A stretch of DNA of 64,000 bases from Buchnera aphidicola (Periphyllus lyropictus) (GCF_024029895.1 NZ_CP097457.1:62001-126000), one strand, 5' to 3'. Positions 47,583-59,399 are shown, counted from the stretch's first letter. Numbers and translations: made by a program. The notes: a model not told the origin generated them from the sequence alone.

Positions 47583-48119
47583 TTATTTTTTTAAAAAATT
47601 AATTAAACACTTTAAATCATTTTTAATAGAATAATCAATAGTAAAATTAGGAAAAAATATTACAAATCCATTAATTAAACTCTTATCAATAAAAAATTTT
47701 AAATGAATTTTTTTAAATGACCATTTTTCTAAAAACTTTAATATTATTTTTTTTTGTAAATCATTTATTAAATAAGAAGATTTTAAAATTACTTTAATAA
47801 TATTTTTATTATTTTTTTTTAAAAAATTAAATTCTTTAAAAATATTAGATAACAAAAATAACCTTTTGTTATAAGATAAAATCTTTAAAAAATTTTTTTC
47901 ATAAGATTTAATTTTAAAACCATTTAATAAAAATTTAAAAGTGTTATACGATTCCATAGGATTTAAATATCCAGAACAAATAAATCTCATATTATTTTGA
48001 ATAGAAATTTTAGATAAAAGAAATAAAAAATGTTTTACACGATTAACCTTTTTTTTTTTTAAAGCAATTTCAAAGATAGCTTTTGCATAAGAATAAGAAA
48101 TATCTTTAAAATTTATCAT
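47583..48119 (-). CDS. atpH: ATP synthase delta subunit
   Basis: A 178-residue peripheral stalk subunit (E. coli 177) that links F1 to subunit b. The N-terminal [16 protein letters not shown] pattern matches the family signature; the C-terminal part is drifted. Its start overlaps the atpF stop by 14 bases, implying translational coupling. Confidence 0.9.
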   Translation of the reverse strand: MINFKDISYSYAKAIFEIALKKKKVNRVKHFLFLLSKISIQNNMRFICSGYLNPMESYNTFKFLLNGFKIKSYEKNFLKILSYNKRLFLLSNIFKEFNFLKKNNKNIIKVILKSSYLINDLQKKIILKFLEKWSFKKIHLKFFIDKSLINGFVIFFPNFTIDYSIKNDLKCLINFLKK

Positions 48120-48600
48120 AATTTAAACCTTTAAAATCCATAACTAATTGATCAATAACCTTATTATTATAATTCTTATTAATATTTTCCTTTAAAATTA
48201 ATTCAGATATTTGAATTGCTAATAAAATCACATTATCTTTTAAATATCGCTCTGCTTTTTTCTTTTCAATAGAAATTTCTATACGAGAACTATTCAAAAT
48301 TTTATTTTTCTTTAATAAAGCTTTTTTTATAGCATTTTTTATAATTAAATCTTTTTCTAAATTTGCTTTTTGAATAATTTCAAAATATTTTTTTTTAGCT
48401 TTTTTAAGTTTTAAAGATACTTTTATTTTTTTTTTAGATATTCTTTTTTTTTCTTGATTTAATATTAACATTGAATTTTTTATTTTTTTTTTTCTATCTT
48501 TAATTACTTTTATTATAGGAGGCCATATAAATTTCATACAAAATAAAACAAAAATAAAAAAAGAAATTAATTGTCCAAAAATAGTAGCATTTATATTCAT
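48106..48600 (-). CDS. atpF: ATP synthase b subunit
   Basis: A 164-residue protein (E. coli 156). One N-terminal transmembrane helix (about 8-27) begins [20 protein letters not shown], nearly identical to E. coli. A long Lys-rich helix follows that forms the peripheral stalk as a dimer. The 3' end overlaps atpH by 14 bp. Confidence 0.93.
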   Translation of the reverse strand: MNINATIFGQLISFFIFVLFCMKFIWPPIIKVIKDRKKKIKNSMLILNQEKKRISKKKIKVSLKLKKAKKKYFEIIQKANLEKDLIIKNAIKKALLKKNKILNSSRIEISIEKKKAERYLKDNVILLAIQISELILKENINKNYNNKVIDQLVMDFKGLNYDKF

Positions 48601-48700
48601 AAAAAGTTTATATTTCCTTAAAAATTATTTTTAAAAAAATTTAAAAAATTAAATAAAAAAATAAAAAAATTTGAATTTTTTTATTTCTTTTTTTTTAAAA

Positions 48701-49819
<1,119 letters not shown>

Positions 49820-50010
49820 TTAATACAATTTAAATTAATTTAAGAAATAATTAATTTAAAATTCATTAATATAATATATTTAAAAATTTAATTAACTAAA
49901 AAAAATAATTTTTTAAAATTAAATTAAATTTAAAAAGAAAAAATGAAAGAAAAATATTTTTATTATATCACTTAAATATATTATATATATTATTTTTTTT
50001 TAAAAATTAT

Positions 50011-51894
50011 TTATTTAATTAAAGATTTTTTTTTAAGATATATAAGTAATATTGATATCGCTGCAGGAGTAATTCCAGAAATTCGAGAAGCTTGTCCAAT
50101 TGAAGAAGGTTTATATATATTTAATATTGAAATTACTTCTTTAGATAAACCATAAATATTATTATAATTTATATTATGAGATAAAAACATTTTTTCATAT
50201 TTAATATATTTTTTTATTTCTTTATTTTGACGATTTATATAACCTTGATATTTTATTTGAATTTCTAATTGTTTTAAAGATTCATCATCATTTAAAATTT
50301 TTGATTGATAAATTTTTAAATTAATTAATTTTTTTATAGTAACTTTAGGTCTTTTTAAAATATCTTCTAAAGTTGTTGAACAAGATATAGGATCTAAAAA
50401 ATATGAATTGAATTTTTTAGAAAAAAAACTATTAGGTTTAATAATAATAGATTTTATTATTTTTTTTTCATTTTTAATATTTATACATTTTTCTTGATAT
50501 CTATTCCATCTTAAATTATCAATTAACCCTAATTTTTTTCCAATTTTAGTTAATCTTAAATCTGCATTATCCTCTCTTAAAAATAATCGATGTTCTGCTC
50601 TAGAAGTAAAAATTCTATATGGTTCTGTTATACCTTTAGTACATAAATCATCAATTAAAACTCCTATATAAGCTTGATCTCTTCTAGGATACCAATATTT
50701 TTTTCCTAAAACATGAAAAGCTGCATTTATTCCAGAAATAATTCCTTGAGCTGCAGCTTCTTCATAACCTGTAGTTCCATTTATTTGACCTGCTAAAAAA
50801 AAACCTTTAAAAAATTTTGATTCAAGAGTTAAATTTAAATCTTTAGGATCAAAATAATCATATTCTACTGCATAACCAGGTTTTAAAATTTTAATATTTT
50901 CAAAACCTTTAATAGTTTTTAAAAAATCAATTTGAATATTGATTGGTAAACTAGTAGAAATACCGTTAGGATAAATTACATTACTTATTAAACTTTCTGG
51001 TTCAAGAAAAATCTGATGTCTAGTTCTATTAGGAAATTTTTTTATTTTATCTTCTATAGAAGGACAATATCTTGGTCCTTTACCAATAATTTTTCCAGAA
51101 TAAATAGCACTTAAATGTAAATTTTTAGAAATTATTTCATGAGTTTTTTCATTTGTATAAGTAATATAACAAGAAATTTGTTTAGGTTGTAAAAATTTTT
51201 TTTTTAAAAAAGAAAAAAAAGGAGAAGGAAAAATACCTTTTTGTTCTTCTAAATTATTAAAATTAATACTATTTTTACAAATTCTAGGTGGTGTTCCAGT
51301 TTTTAAACGATTAATTTTAAAAGGAAAATTTTTTAATTTTTGAGCTAATAAAATAGAAGATTTATCATTTAATCTTCCTCCATTTAAAGAAAGATTTCCA
51401 ATATGAAGTGTTCCATTTAAAAAAGTTCCTGTAGTTAAAATAATCGATTTAGAGAAAAATTTTAAATTTTTTAAAGTAACAACACCGATAATTTTATTTT
51501 TCTTTACTATTAAATCTATTACTTCATTTTTAAAAATATATAAATTTTTTTGAGAAAACAAAAATCTTTTTACAACTTTAGAATAAATTAATCGATCAAC
51601 TTGAATTCTGGTTGATCGAACTGCAAAACCCTTTTTTTTATTTAAAATTCTAAATTGTATTCCTGATTGATCAGCAAAAATTCCCATAAAACCACCTAAA
51701 GCATCAATTTCTTTAACTAAATGACTTTTTCCAATTCCTCCAATTGCAGGATTACAAGATAAAGAACCTAAATTTTTAATACTTTGTGTAATAAGAAGAG
51801 TTTTACAACCAAGTCTAGAAGATGCTAAACAAGCTTCAATTCCAGCATGTCCTCCTCCTATAACAATAACATCATAAAATTCATTAATTCCCAT
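50011..51894 (-). CDS. mnmG: tRNA uridine-5-carboxymethylaminomethyl enzyme MnmG
   Basis: A 627-residue FAD protein (E. coli GidA/MnmG 629) that works with MnmE on wobble U34. The Rossmann motif [19 protein letters not shown] is at the N-terminus; [42 protein letters not shown] and the C-terminal [20 protein letters not shown] are intact. It is upstream of the atp operon on the same strand, and its 5' side faces the candidate origin, matching the E. coli gidA-oriC relationship. Confidence 0.97.
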   Translation of the reverse strand: MGINEFYDVIVIGGGHAGIEACLASSRLGCKTLLITQSIKNLGSLSCNPAIGGIGKSHLVKEIDALGGFMGIFADQSGIQFRILNKKKGFAVRSTRIQVDRLIYSKVVKRFLFSQKNLYIFKNEVIDLIVKKNKIIGVVTLKNLKFFSKSIILTTGTFLNGTLHIGNLSLNGGRLNDKSSILLAQKLKNFPFKINRLKTGTPPRICKNSINFNNLEEQKGIFPSPFFSFLKKKFLQPKQISCYITYTNEKTHEIISKNLHLSAIYSGKIIGKGPRYCPSIEDKIKKFPNRTRHQIFLEPESLISNVIYPNGISTSLPINIQIDFLKTIKGFENIKILKPGYAVEYDYFDPKDLNLTLESKFFKGFFLAGQINGTTGYEEAAAQGIISGINAAFHVLGKKYWYPRRDQAYIGVLIDDLCTKGITEPYRIFTSRAEHRLFLREDNADLRLTKIGKKLGLIDNLRWNRYQEKCINIKNEKKIIKSIIIKPNSFFSKKFNSYFLDPISCSTTLEDILKRPKVTIKKLINLKIYQSKILNDDESLKQLEIQIKYQGYINRQNKEIKKYIKYEKMFLSHNINYNNIYGLSKEVISILNIYKPSSIGQASRISGITPAAISILLIYLKKKSLIK

Positions 51895-52282
51895 TAAAAA
51901 TTTTTTAACCTTACATTAATATATTTATTACATATTATAATAAATAATCTGGTATTTAAAGAATAAAAGAAAATAATATATATATATTAAATATTAATAT
52001 AAATATTTAATTAATTATAATTATTTTAATAATAAAAAAAGAAAAAGAAAAAATTATTATTAAAAATTGATATTTTGTTTATAGATTTATAAAATATTTA
52101 ATAAAATTTCTGTTTTAACTATAAAATTTAAAATTTTTTATATGTTTATAAAATGTGTATAAAATGTTTATAACTTTTATTTCTTTTTTTTTTATTTTAA
52201 ATATTTTGCTTTTAAAAATAAAAAGTTTTATATTTATAATAAATATTTATAAAATTTTTATTTTTAGGATAAAAAATTTTTT
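51895..52282. other. Candidate replication origin (oriC) region
   Basis: A 388-base gene-free, extremely AT-rich gap between divergent mnmG and yfgM. It holds TGTGTATAA (52154-52162), the reverse complement of TTATACACA, a known DnaA-box variant. It is flanked on each side by TGTTTATAA (52143-52151 and 52165-52173), giving three direct copies of an 11-base unit. A related TGTTTATAG is at 52076-52084. The rest is A/T runs that could serve as an unwinding element. In E. coli oriC adjoins gidA (mnmG). No GATC site is present. Origin function is inferred. Confidence 0.6.
52143..52173 (+). repeat. Three tandem DnaA-box-like 11-mers
   Basis: Three direct repeats start at 52143, 52154 and 52165: TGTTTATAAAA, TGTGTATAAAA and TGTTTATAAC. 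Exact 11-base spacing puts them on the same face of the helix. The middle copy matches the 9-mer TTATACACA in reverse complement; the outer copies differ by one base. Confidence 0.7.
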
Positions 52283-52807
52283 ATGAATTTAAGAAAAATA
52301 TTAGAAAAAAATTTTTTTTTAGTTCTTTCTATTTTTATTCTTTTTATATCTGGATTATTTATTTCAATTAAAAAATATAATTCTTTTAAAATGAATCATG
52401 GAACTGATTACATTTTATGTAAAAAAAGTATTGATTATGGTAGTAAAAAATCTTTAAAATATTTTTTTAAAAATAATAAAAATGTATATGGAATTTTATC
52501 ATTATTTAAATTATTACAAAAAGATCTAAAGAAAGAAGACGTTATTTTTCTAATAAAAGTATGTAATAATTTATCTTTTTTTCAAGATCAAATTTTAAAA
52601 AATATTTTATATTTTGATGTTGCTCGATTACAACTACAAATGAATTATACTAAAGATATTTTTTTTATATTAAATAAGATCAAAGGTAATCCATGGGAAA
52701 AATATTCTGATATTTGGAAAAAAAATCTTTCAAAAATAGATTTAAATAAGAAATATACTTTTGTATATAAAAATGGAATTCCTTTTTTAAGAAATATTGA
52801 AATTTAA
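52283..52807 (+). CDS. yfgM: YfgM-like inner-membrane chaperone-associated protein
   Basis: A 174-residue protein with an N-terminal transmembrane segment (about 10-29) and a periplasmic helical-repeat domain. It is recognisable from NKNVYGILSLFKLLQKDL and ARLQLQMNYTKDIFFILNKI, followed by KGNPW, which align with E. coli YfgM (206). The C-terminal repeat is truncated. E. coli YfgM works with PpiD at the Sec translocon. It precedes der; bamB, which lies between them in E. coli, is absent. Assigned from local matches and synteny. Confidence 0.8.
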   Translation: MNLRKILEKNFFLVLSIFILFISGLFISIKKYNSFKMNHGTDYILCKKSIDYGSKKSLKYFFKNNKNVYGILSLFKLLQKDLKKEDVIFLIKVCNNLSFFQDQILKNILYFDVARLQLQMNYTKDIFFILNKIKGNPWEKYSDIWKKNLSKIDLNKKYTFVYKNGIPFLRNIEI

Positions 52808-52867
52808 ATAATACTAAAATATTTTTAATAAATTAAAAGAAATTTTTATAAATTTAGGTTGAAAGAA

Positions 52868-54244
52868 ATGAATTTAATTATTTCATTAATTGGTTGTGAA
52901 AATGTTGGAAAATCTACTTTATTTAATAATTTGATTAAAAAAAAACAATCTCTGACTTCTAAAAAATTTAAAAGTATTACTCGAGATAGGCAAATTTCTA
53001 CTTTTGTTTTAGATAATTTTATAATAGATATTATTGATACTGCTGGATTCTTTAATTCTAATTTAGATTTTAGAGATAAAATATTATTTCAAAATAATTT
53101 AGCTATAAAAAATTCCGATATAATATTTTTTATTGTAAATGCTAAAATTGGATTAACATATGAAGATCAAGAAATTTGTAATTTATTAAGAAGATCAAAA
53201 AAAAAAGTTATATTAATAATTAATAAATTTGATTCTAAATCAAAAAATTTATTTTTAATAGATGATTTTTATCGTTTAGGATTTAAAAAAGTATTTAAAA
53301 TTTCTGCTTTAAATTTAAACGATATTGAAATTTTTAAGAAAAAATTGATTATATATTTAAAAAATATTTTTAAATTAAAATATTATTCAAAATCAAAAAA
53401 TTTATCTTTATATTCAAATAATAATATTATTAATATATCTATTATTGGAAAACCAAATGTTGGAAAATCTACTTTAATAAATAAATTAGCAAATGATAAA
53501 AATAGAGTGATTACTTCTAAAATATCTGGAACTACAGGAGATTCAGTTTTAGTTTCTGTATATTATAATAATCAAAAATATAATATTTTTGATACTTCAG
53601 GAATTAGAAAAAAATCAAAAATAAAAAGTTCTTTAGAAAAAATTTTTATAAAAAAATCTATCTCTACTATAAAAAAATCTAATTTATCTATATTAGTAAT
53701 AGATGCTTCAGAAAAAATCATTTCTAAACAGAATTTAATTTTATTTAATTTAATTAATAAAATTGGTCGTTCTGTAATTTTTTTAGTAAATAAGTGGGAT
53801 TTATTAACTAAATCAGAAAAATCAGATTTTAAAAAACTATTTTTTTTTCGTTTTCGATTTATGAAAAATTTATCAGTTCTTTTTATTTCTTTTTTGTTTG
53901 AAAATAATTTAAGAAAATTAATATTTAAGTTAATAAATAAAATGTATTTTCTTACTAAAAAAAGATTTAATAGTGCTTTTTTAACAAAAATATTAAAAAA
54001 AGCTGTATTAAAACAAAAACCTCCATTTTTAGGAAATAAGAGTAGATCAAAACTTAAATTTGCTCATTCTGGTGGAATAAATCCACCAATTATTGTAATA
54101 CATGGAAATAAATTAAATAATTTATCTCGGTCATATAAAAAATATTTAATAAATTTTTTTTCTTTAGAATTAAATTTATTTGGATTTCCTATTTTCTTAG
54201 AATTTAAGAATAGTAATAATCCTTATATTTATAAAAATAAATAA
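52868..54244 (+). CDS. der: Ribosome-assembly GTPase Der (EngA)
   Basis: A 458-residue double-GTPase (E. coli 490) needed for 50S assembly. I start at the ATG at 52868 because the spacing from Met to the first P-loop equals that of E. coli and AGG precedes it; the in-frame TTG nine bases upstream is unlikely. P-loops are GCENVGKS (9-16) and GKPNVGKS (194-201); NKFD and NKWD and a C-terminal KH-like domain with HSGGINPPIIVIHGN are visible. The linker between the G domains is shorter and has lost the E. coli acidic stretch. In the second G domain GTTRDS reads GTTGDS. Confidence 0.95.
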   Translation: MNLIISLIGCENVGKSTLFNNLIKKKQSLTSKKFKSITRDRQISTFVLDNFIIDIIDTAGFFNSNLDFRDKILFQNNLAIKNSDIIFFIVNAKIGLTYEDQEICNLLRRSKKKVILIINKFDSKSKNLFLIDDFYRLGFKKVFKISALNLNDIEIFKKKLIIYLKNIFKLKYYSKSKNLSLYSNNNIINISIIGKPNVGKSTLINKLANDKNRVITSKISGTTGDSVLVSVYYNNQKYNIFDTSGIRKKSKIKSSLEKIFIKKSISTIKKSNLSILVIDASEKIISKQNLILFNLINKIGRSVIFLVNKWDLLTKSEKSDFKKLFFFRFRFMKNLSVLFISFLFENNLRKLIFKLINKMYFLTKKRFNSAFLTKILKKAVLKQKPPFLGNKSRSKLKFAHSGGINPPIIVIHGNKLNNLSRSYKKYLINFFSLELNLFGFPIFLEFKNSNNPYIYKNK

Positions 54245-54254
54245 TAAAAAAAAT

Positions 54255-54599
54255 CTATTTTTTTTTATTTTCTTGAATATGATTTGCTGTATACAAAGGT
54301 ATTTTTATTTTAACATTTTTATTTCCTAATTTTGCTTGACAAGATAATCTACTTTTTTCAGTTAATCCCCATGCTTTATCTAAGATATCTTCTTCTTTTT
54401 CTTTCATTTTTGATAATGTAGAAAATCCTTTTTTTATAATACAGTGACATGTACTACAAGAACAAGATTTTTCACATGCATGTTCTATTTTTATATTATT
54501 TCTTAATGCTACATCTAAAATAGATTCTCCTTTTTTTCCAAAAAAAGAACCTCCTTTTGGTAGTAATTTTTTATGTGGTAAAAATTTTATTATAGGCAT
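54255..54599 (-). CDS. fdx: [2Fe-2S] ferredoxin (ISC type)
   Basis: A 114-residue adrenodoxin-type ferredoxin (E. coli 111), the electron donor for Fe-S cluster assembly. The cluster ligands Cys42, Cys48, Cys51 and Cys87 sit at the E. coli positions in [14 protein letters not shown] and SRLSCQ. DKAWGL is also conserved. It belongs to the iscSU-hscB-fdx group on the minus strand; hscA, normally just upstream of fdx, is missing. Confidence 0.95.
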   Translation of the reverse strand: MPIIKFLPHKKLLPKGGSFFGKKGESILDVALRNNIKIEHACEKSCSCSTCHCIIKKGFSTLSKMKEKEEDILDKAWGLTEKSRLSCQAKLGNKNVKIKIPLYTANHIQENKKK

Positions 54600-54771
54600 T
54601 TTATAACTCTTTTTTTAGATAAATAAAATATTTATATTTTTAAAAAATTAACTTTTATAAATTATTTTTATGTTATTAATTTTTTATTTTTTCTTTTTTT
54701 TTTAGTTTTTTTTTTTTTTTTTTCATTATTTTCTTTTTTTTATATATATATTTTTTTTTAATTTTGAATTA

Positions 54772-55265
54772 TTAATTTTTTATTTTTTCTTTTATTTTTT
54801 TTAAAAATATAATTTTTTGAAAAATAAAAAATGAATTTTTCCATAATTTTTTTGAAAGTGTAATTCTAATTTTTTTTTTATTTTTTTTTAATAAGTTATT
54901 TATTTTTATATAAAATTTTTCAATTTTTTCTTTGTTTTTTGAATTATTAATTTTTTCTAATTTTTTATAATATTTATATTGTTTTTTTAAAAATTTTTTA
55001 TTAAAACAAATTTTTTCTTTGTTTTTTTTAATATTAAATCCATTAATTTTTAAAATATATTTTATTCTTTTTGTGGAATTTTTTAATGTTTTGTAACATT
55101 TATTAATATAAATACATTTTTTTAAAAAATGCTTTTTTTTTTTTTTGAGCTATTTTGATGTAAATCTGGATGATATTTCTTTTGTAAAGAATAATATTTT
55201 CTAGATAATTTTTTTTTATTAATTTCAAAACTTTTAGGTAATTTAAAATAGGAAAAATAATTCAT
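54772..55265 (-). pseudogene. hscB: Frameshifted HscB J-domain co-chaperone
   Basis: Starting at the ATG at 55265 the minus strand reads MNYFSYFKLPKSFEINKKKL, then SLQKKYHPDL with the J-domain HPD motif, and hits a stop shortly after an A14 run (complement of 55133-55146). Reading one base out of phase after that run gives an uninterrupted frame to TAA at 54772, with INKCYKTLKNSTKRIKYILK and KINGFNI matching the E. coli INQAWQTL...LLSLHGFDL region. With one added A the product would be 164 residues (E. coli 171). HscB delivers IscU to the Hsp70 HscA, whose gene is absent here. It could be rescued by poly(A) slippage or be a relict; the acidic C-terminal helix is now mostly Lys. Confidence 0.8.
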
Positions 55266-55352
55266 TAAGTTTTCTCGAATTAAAATTTTAATGATTTTTT
55301 TAATGTATTTTTAAAAATATTAAAATATTTATTTTAAAATAAATAAAATTTG

Positions 55353-55739
55353 TTAAGATTGATTTTTTTTTCTATAATCTTGAATTGCAGCTTTAATTGC
55401 ACTTTCAGCTAAAACTGAACAATGTATTTTGACTGGAGGTAAGCTAAGTTTTTTTGCGATATTTTTATTTTTTATTTTATTTGCAGAATTAATTGATTTT
55501 CCTTTTATCCATTCTGTAATTAAAGAACTAGAAGCAATAGCTGAACCACATCCATATGTTTTAAAACGTACATCTTTAATAATTCCTTTTTTATTTACTT
55601 TTATTTGAAGTTTCATAACATCTCCACAAGCTGGAGCTCCTACTAATCCATTTCCTATTTTTTTACTTTTTGAGTTTTTAAATGAACCAACATTTCTAGG
55701 ATTTTCATAATGATCAATTACTTCTTTACTATATGTCAT
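55353..55739 (-). CDS. iscU: Fe-S cluster scaffold protein IscU
   Basis: A 128-residue scaffold, E. coli length. Cluster ligands are Cys38 in GAPACGD, Cys64 in TYGCGSAIASS and Cys108. The LPPVK motif (100-104), which in E. coli is the HscA-binding site, is fully conserved although hscA is not found at the locus. It lies 49 bp downstream of iscS. Confidence 0.97.
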   Translation of the reverse strand: MTYSKEVIDHYENPRNVGSFKNSKSKKIGNGLVGAPACGDVMKLQIKVNKKGIIKDVRFKTYGCGSAIASSSLITEWIKGKSINSANKIKNKNIAKKLSLPPVKIHCSVLAESAIKAAIQDYRKKNQS

Positions 55740-55788
55740 AAAAATTTCTCCTAATTTAATTATTAATTTATAAAAATATTAAAATTTT

Positions 55789-57006
55789 TTATTCTTTCCA
55801 ATTAACTTTATTTAAATCTATTCCTTGTTTAAACATTTCCCATAAAGGTGATAAATTTCTTAATTTTTTTACAGATTTTTTAATTAGTTTAATAGTAAAA
55901 TTAATTTCTTTTATAGATGTAAATTTTCCTATAGAAAATCTTATAGAACTATGTGCTAATTCATCTTTTAATCCTAATGCTTTTAAAACATATGATGGTT
56001 CTAAACTTTCTGAAGTGCATGCCGATCCAGAAGAAATTCCAATATTTTTTAAAGACATAATTAAAGATTCTCCTTCAATGTAATTAAAACTTATATTTAA
56101 AATATGAGGAACTCCTATTTTTAAATTTAAATTACTATTTAAAGAAATTTCTTTAATTTTAGAAAGGCCTTTCCATAAAGTATTTCTTAATTTTTTTATT
56201 TTTAAGAAATCTTTTTTTTTATTTTTTCTTGCAATTTTACATGCTTCACTCATTCCTATAATTTGATGTACAGGTAATGTTCCAGATCTCATTCCTCTTT
56301 CATGACCACCTCCATGAATTTGAGGATTTAATCGTATTCTTGGTTTTCTTTTTACGTATAATACTCCAATGCCTTTTGGACCATATATTTTATGAGCAGA
56401 AAAAGATAATAAATCTACTTTTAATTTTTTTATATTGACAGATATTTTACCTACACTTTGTGTTGCATCTACATGAAAAAAAATATTTTTTGAAATACAA
56501 ACTTTAGATATTTTTTTTATATCTTGTATTACTCCTATTTCATTATTTACATGCATAATAGAAATTAAAATAGTTTTTTTAGTAATTTTTTTTTTTAATT
56601 CTTCTATATCTATTAATCCATTTTTTTTTGGTGTTAAATATGTTACTTTAAAATTTTTAGTTTCTAAATATCTACATGTATCTAATACTGATTTGTGTTC
56701 GGTTTTACAAGTTATTATATGATTTCCTTTTTTTTTATAAAATGAAGTAATTCCTTTTATTGCTAAATTATTTGATTCTGTTGCTCCAGAAGTAAATATA
56801 ATTTCTCTTGGATCAGCATGAATTAATTTTGAAATTTCATATCTAGAAGTATTAACAGCTTCTTCAGCTGACCATCCAAATTGATGTGATCGAGAGGAAG
56901 AATTTCCAAATATTCCTTTTATAGTAAAATAATTCCTCATTTTTTTTTCAACTAATGGATCTAATGGAGTTGTAGATGCATAATCTAAATAAATAGGAAG
57001 TTTCAT
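55789..57006 (-). CDS. iscS: Cysteine desulfurase IscS
   Basis: A 405-residue PLP enzyme (E. coli 404) that supplies sulfur for Fe-S clusters and thiolated tRNAs. The PLP lysine is Lys206 in [12 protein letters not shown], the PLP-stacking His is in KTEHKSVLD and the sulfur-carrying cysteine is Cys330 in [17 protein letters not shown]. First gene of the isc group; the regulator iscR is absent. The longer C-terminal tail ends KVNWKE. Confidence 0.97.
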   Translation of the reverse strand: MKLPIYLDYASTTPLDPLVEKKMRNYFTIKGIFGNSSSRSHQFGWSAEEAVNTSRYEISKLIHADPREIIFTSGATESNNLAIKGITSFYKKKGNHIITCKTEHKSVLDTCRYLETKNFKVTYLTPKKNGLIDIEELKKKITKKTILISIMHVNNEIGVIQDIKKISKVCISKNIFFHVDATQSVGKISVNIKKLKVDLLSFSAHKIYGPKGIGVLYVKRKPRIRLNPQIHGGGHERGMRSGTLPVHQIIGMSEACKIARKNKKKDFLKIKKLRNTLWKGLSKIKEISLNSNLNLKIGVPHILNISFNYIEGESLIMSLKNIGISSGSACTSESLEPSYVLKALGLKDELAHSSIRFSIGKFTSIKEINFTIKLIKKSVKKLRNLSPLWEMFKQGIDLNKVNWKE

Positions 57007-57207
57007 TTTTTTAACTCTTAATTAAATTTTGATAAAATAAATTTTTTATATTTTTTTTTAAAAAATTTTTAGATGTATATAATAAATTTTTTTTATTAAA
57101 AAAACGAAATTAATTATACTAAATATTATTATACATTATAGTATAATAAATTATTAAATTTTGTTTTTTTTTACTAAAAAATTTAAAAAAAATTAATTTT
57201 CATTAAC

Positions 57208-57249
57208 TTGATTTTTTATTAAAATTATATTATATAAATTAGTTATAAT
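57208..57249 (+). promoter_or_regulatory. Possible promoter of tRNA-Trp
   Basis: TTGATT at 57208-57213 and TATATA at 57231-57236 have a 17-base spacer; alternatively the consensus TATAAT at 57244-57249 could be the -10, placing the start about six bases before the tRNA, without a good -35. Either assignment is tentative in such AT-rich DNA. Confidence 0.35.
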
Positions 57250-57261
57250 AACTATTTAAAT

Positions 57262-57335
57262 AAGGGTGTAGTTCAATTTGGTAGAGCATCGGTCTCCAAA
57301 ACCGACTGTTGGGGGTTCAATTCCCTCCACCCTTG
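57262..57335 (+). tRNA. tRNA-Trp (CCA)
   Basis: Acceptor AAGGGTG pairs with CACCCTT, the discriminator is G as usual for tRNA-Trp, the anticodon arm CGGTCTCCAAAACCG carries anticodon CCA, and the T arm is GGGGGTTCAATTCCCTC. The D loop has one more T than in E. coli. The 3' CCA end is not encoded. Confidence 0.95.
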
Positions 57336-57449
57336 TAATTTTTTTTAATAAATTTTTTAACATTTATTATTAATAAAATAATATTTAATATTTTTTTAAT
57401 TAAAAATTTTTATAAAATTTTATTAAAAAATTTTTTATGGATACAAAAT

Positions 57450-59321
57450 ATGCCAGAATATCGTTCTAGAAAAACTACTCATGGAAGAAATATGGCTGGA
57501 GCAAGAGCTTTATGGAGAGCTACTGGAATGACAGATCAGGATTTTGGAAAACCTATTATTGCTGTAGTAAATTCTTTTACAGAGTTTGTTCCTGGACATA
57601 TTCATTTAAGATCTGTTTCAGATATTATTTCTAAAGAAATATATAAACAAGGAGGAATTCCAAAAGAATTTAATACTATTGCAATTGATGATGGAATTGC
57701 TATGGGTCATTCAGGTATGTTGTATTCATTACCTTCACGTGAGTTAATTTCAGATTCAGTAGAATATATGATTAATGCACATTGTGTAGATTCTATGATA
57801 TGTATTTCTAATTGTGATAAAATTACTCCTGGGATGTTAATGAGTGCATTAAGATTAAATATTCCTACTGTATTTGTTTCTGGTGGACCAATGGAAGCTG
57901 GAAAAAATAATTATCATAAGAAAAATATTTTAAATAGTTCTAAATTAGATTTAGTAGATGCAATTATGAGTGGTGCTAATTCTCAATTTTCTGATTTAGA
58001 AGTAGATAAAATTGAAAAAAATGCTTGTCCAACTTGTGGTTCTTGTTCTGGAATGTTTACTGCTAATTCTATGAATTGTTTAATTGAAGCATTAGGTTTA
58101 TCTATACCTGGAAATGGGACGCTTTTAGCTACACATATTGATAGAAAAAAATTATTCTTAAAGGGAGCTAAATTAATTGTAAAAATTTCTAAAAAATTTT
58201 ATGAAGATAATGATATTTCTTTATTACCTAGAAAAATTGCAAATAGAAAATCTTTTTTAAATGCTATGTCTTTAGATATAGCAATGGGTGGATCTACAAA
58301 TACTATTTTACATTTATTAGCTGCAGCTCAAGAAGGAAAGATAAATTTTAGTATTAAAGATGTAGATATTTTATCTAAAAAAATTCCTCATTTATGTAAA
58401 GTTTCTCCTAGTACTTCTTTATATCATATGGAAGATGTACATCGTGCGGGAGGTGTTTTTTCAATTTTATCTGAATTAAATAAAAAAAAATTGATATATT
58501 CTATGACAAAAAATGTTTTTGGTTTAACATTAAATGAAATGTGTAGTAAATATGATATTTTATTAAATAAAAATAAAAAAATAAAAAAAATGTTTTTAGC
58601 TGGTCCTATGGGTTTAAGAACTAAAAAAGCTTTTTCTCAATCATTTCGTTGGAAAAATTTAGATTTAAATAGAAATAGTGGTTGTATTCGTTCAGTTGAG
58701 AATGCATATAGTAAAGATGGAGGATTAGCTGTTTTATATGGAAATTTAGCTTTAAATGGAAGTATTATAAAAACTGCTGGAGTAAGTAAAAAATTACATA
58801 TTTTTAAAGGTCCAGCAAAAGTTTATGAATCTCAAGAAGATGCTTCATTTGCAATATTAAATAAAAAAGTTCATTCTGGTGATGTAATTGTTATTCGGTA
58901 TGAAGGACCAAAAGGTGGTCCAGGAATGCAAGAAATGTTGTATCCTACAACATATTTAAAATCTGTAGGTTTAGGAAAAAAATGTGCATTAATAACAGAT
59001 GGAAGATTTTCTGGAGGAACTTCAGGTCTTTCTATAGGGCATATATCTCCGGAAGCAGCAAATAAAGGCTTAATTTCTTTAGTTAAAAATGGTGATTTAA
59101 TTGATATTAATATTCCTAAAAGAATTATTAGATTATTAATTTCAAAAAAAGAAATAATTAAAAGAATGAATGAACAAGATAAAAGAAATAAACCTTTTAC
59201 ACCTAATAAAAGAAAAAGAAAAATATCATCTGCTTTAAAATTTTATTCTTTTTTTGCAACTAGTGCAGATAAAGGTGCTATTAGAGATCAAGATAAGTTA
59301 AGAAATTTAAATTTTTTATAA
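57450..59321 (+). CDS. ilvD: Dihydroxy-acid dehydratase
   Basis: A 623-residue Fe-S enzyme (E. coli 616) making the 2-keto acids of valine and isoleucine. Cluster cysteines are in [11 protein letters not shown] and [38 protein letters not shown] is the second signature. Start [20 protein letters not shown] is nearly the E. coli one. It is followed by ilvC 78 bp downstream on the same strand. These steps supply essential amino acids to the aphid, and the gene's motifs are all intact. Confidence 0.97.
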   Translation: MPEYRSRKTTHGRNMAGARALWRATGMTDQDFGKPIIAVVNSFTEFVPGHIHLRSVSDIISKEIYKQGGIPKEFNTIAIDDGIAMGHSGMLYSLPSRELISDSVEYMINAHCVDSMICISNCDKITPGMLMSALRLNIPTVFVSGGPMEAGKNNYHKKNILNSSKLDLVDAIMSGANSQFSDLEVDKIEKNACPTCGSCSGMFTANSMNCLIEALGLSIPGNGTLLATHIDRKKLFLKGAKLIVKISKKFYEDNDISLLPRKIANRKSFLNAMSLDIAMGGSTNTILHLLAAAQEGKINFSIKDVDILSKKIPHLCKVSPSTSLYHMEDVHRAGGVFSILSELNKKKLIYSMTKNVFGLTLNEMCSKYDILLNKNKKIKKMFLAGPMGLRTKKAFSQSFRWKNLDLNRNSGCIRSVENAYSKDGGLAVLYGNLALNGSIIKTAGVSKKLHIFKGPAKVYESQEDASFAILNKKVHSGDVIVIRYEGPKGGPGMQEMLYPTTYLKSVGLGKKCALITDGRFSGGTSGLSIGHISPEAANKGLISLVKNGDLIDINIPKRIIRLLISKKEIIKRMNEQDKRNKPFTPNKRKRKISSALKFYSFFATSADKGAIRDQDKLRNLNFL

Positions 59322-59399
59322 AAATTTAATATTTTATAAATTTTTTTAAAAAAAATTTTAATATAATAATTTTTATTAATAGTGGAGTATTTATTTAAT

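Noticed and set aside
53540-53560. Der second G-domain change (TTRDS to TTGDS) as inactivation
   Set aside because: The P-loop, the DTSG and NKWD motifs are intact; one substitution in switch I is not enough to claim loss of function.
59382-59399. GTG start for ilvC at 59382
   Set aside because: The GTG overlaps the GGAG ribosome binding site; the ATG at 59400 aligns with the family N-terminus.
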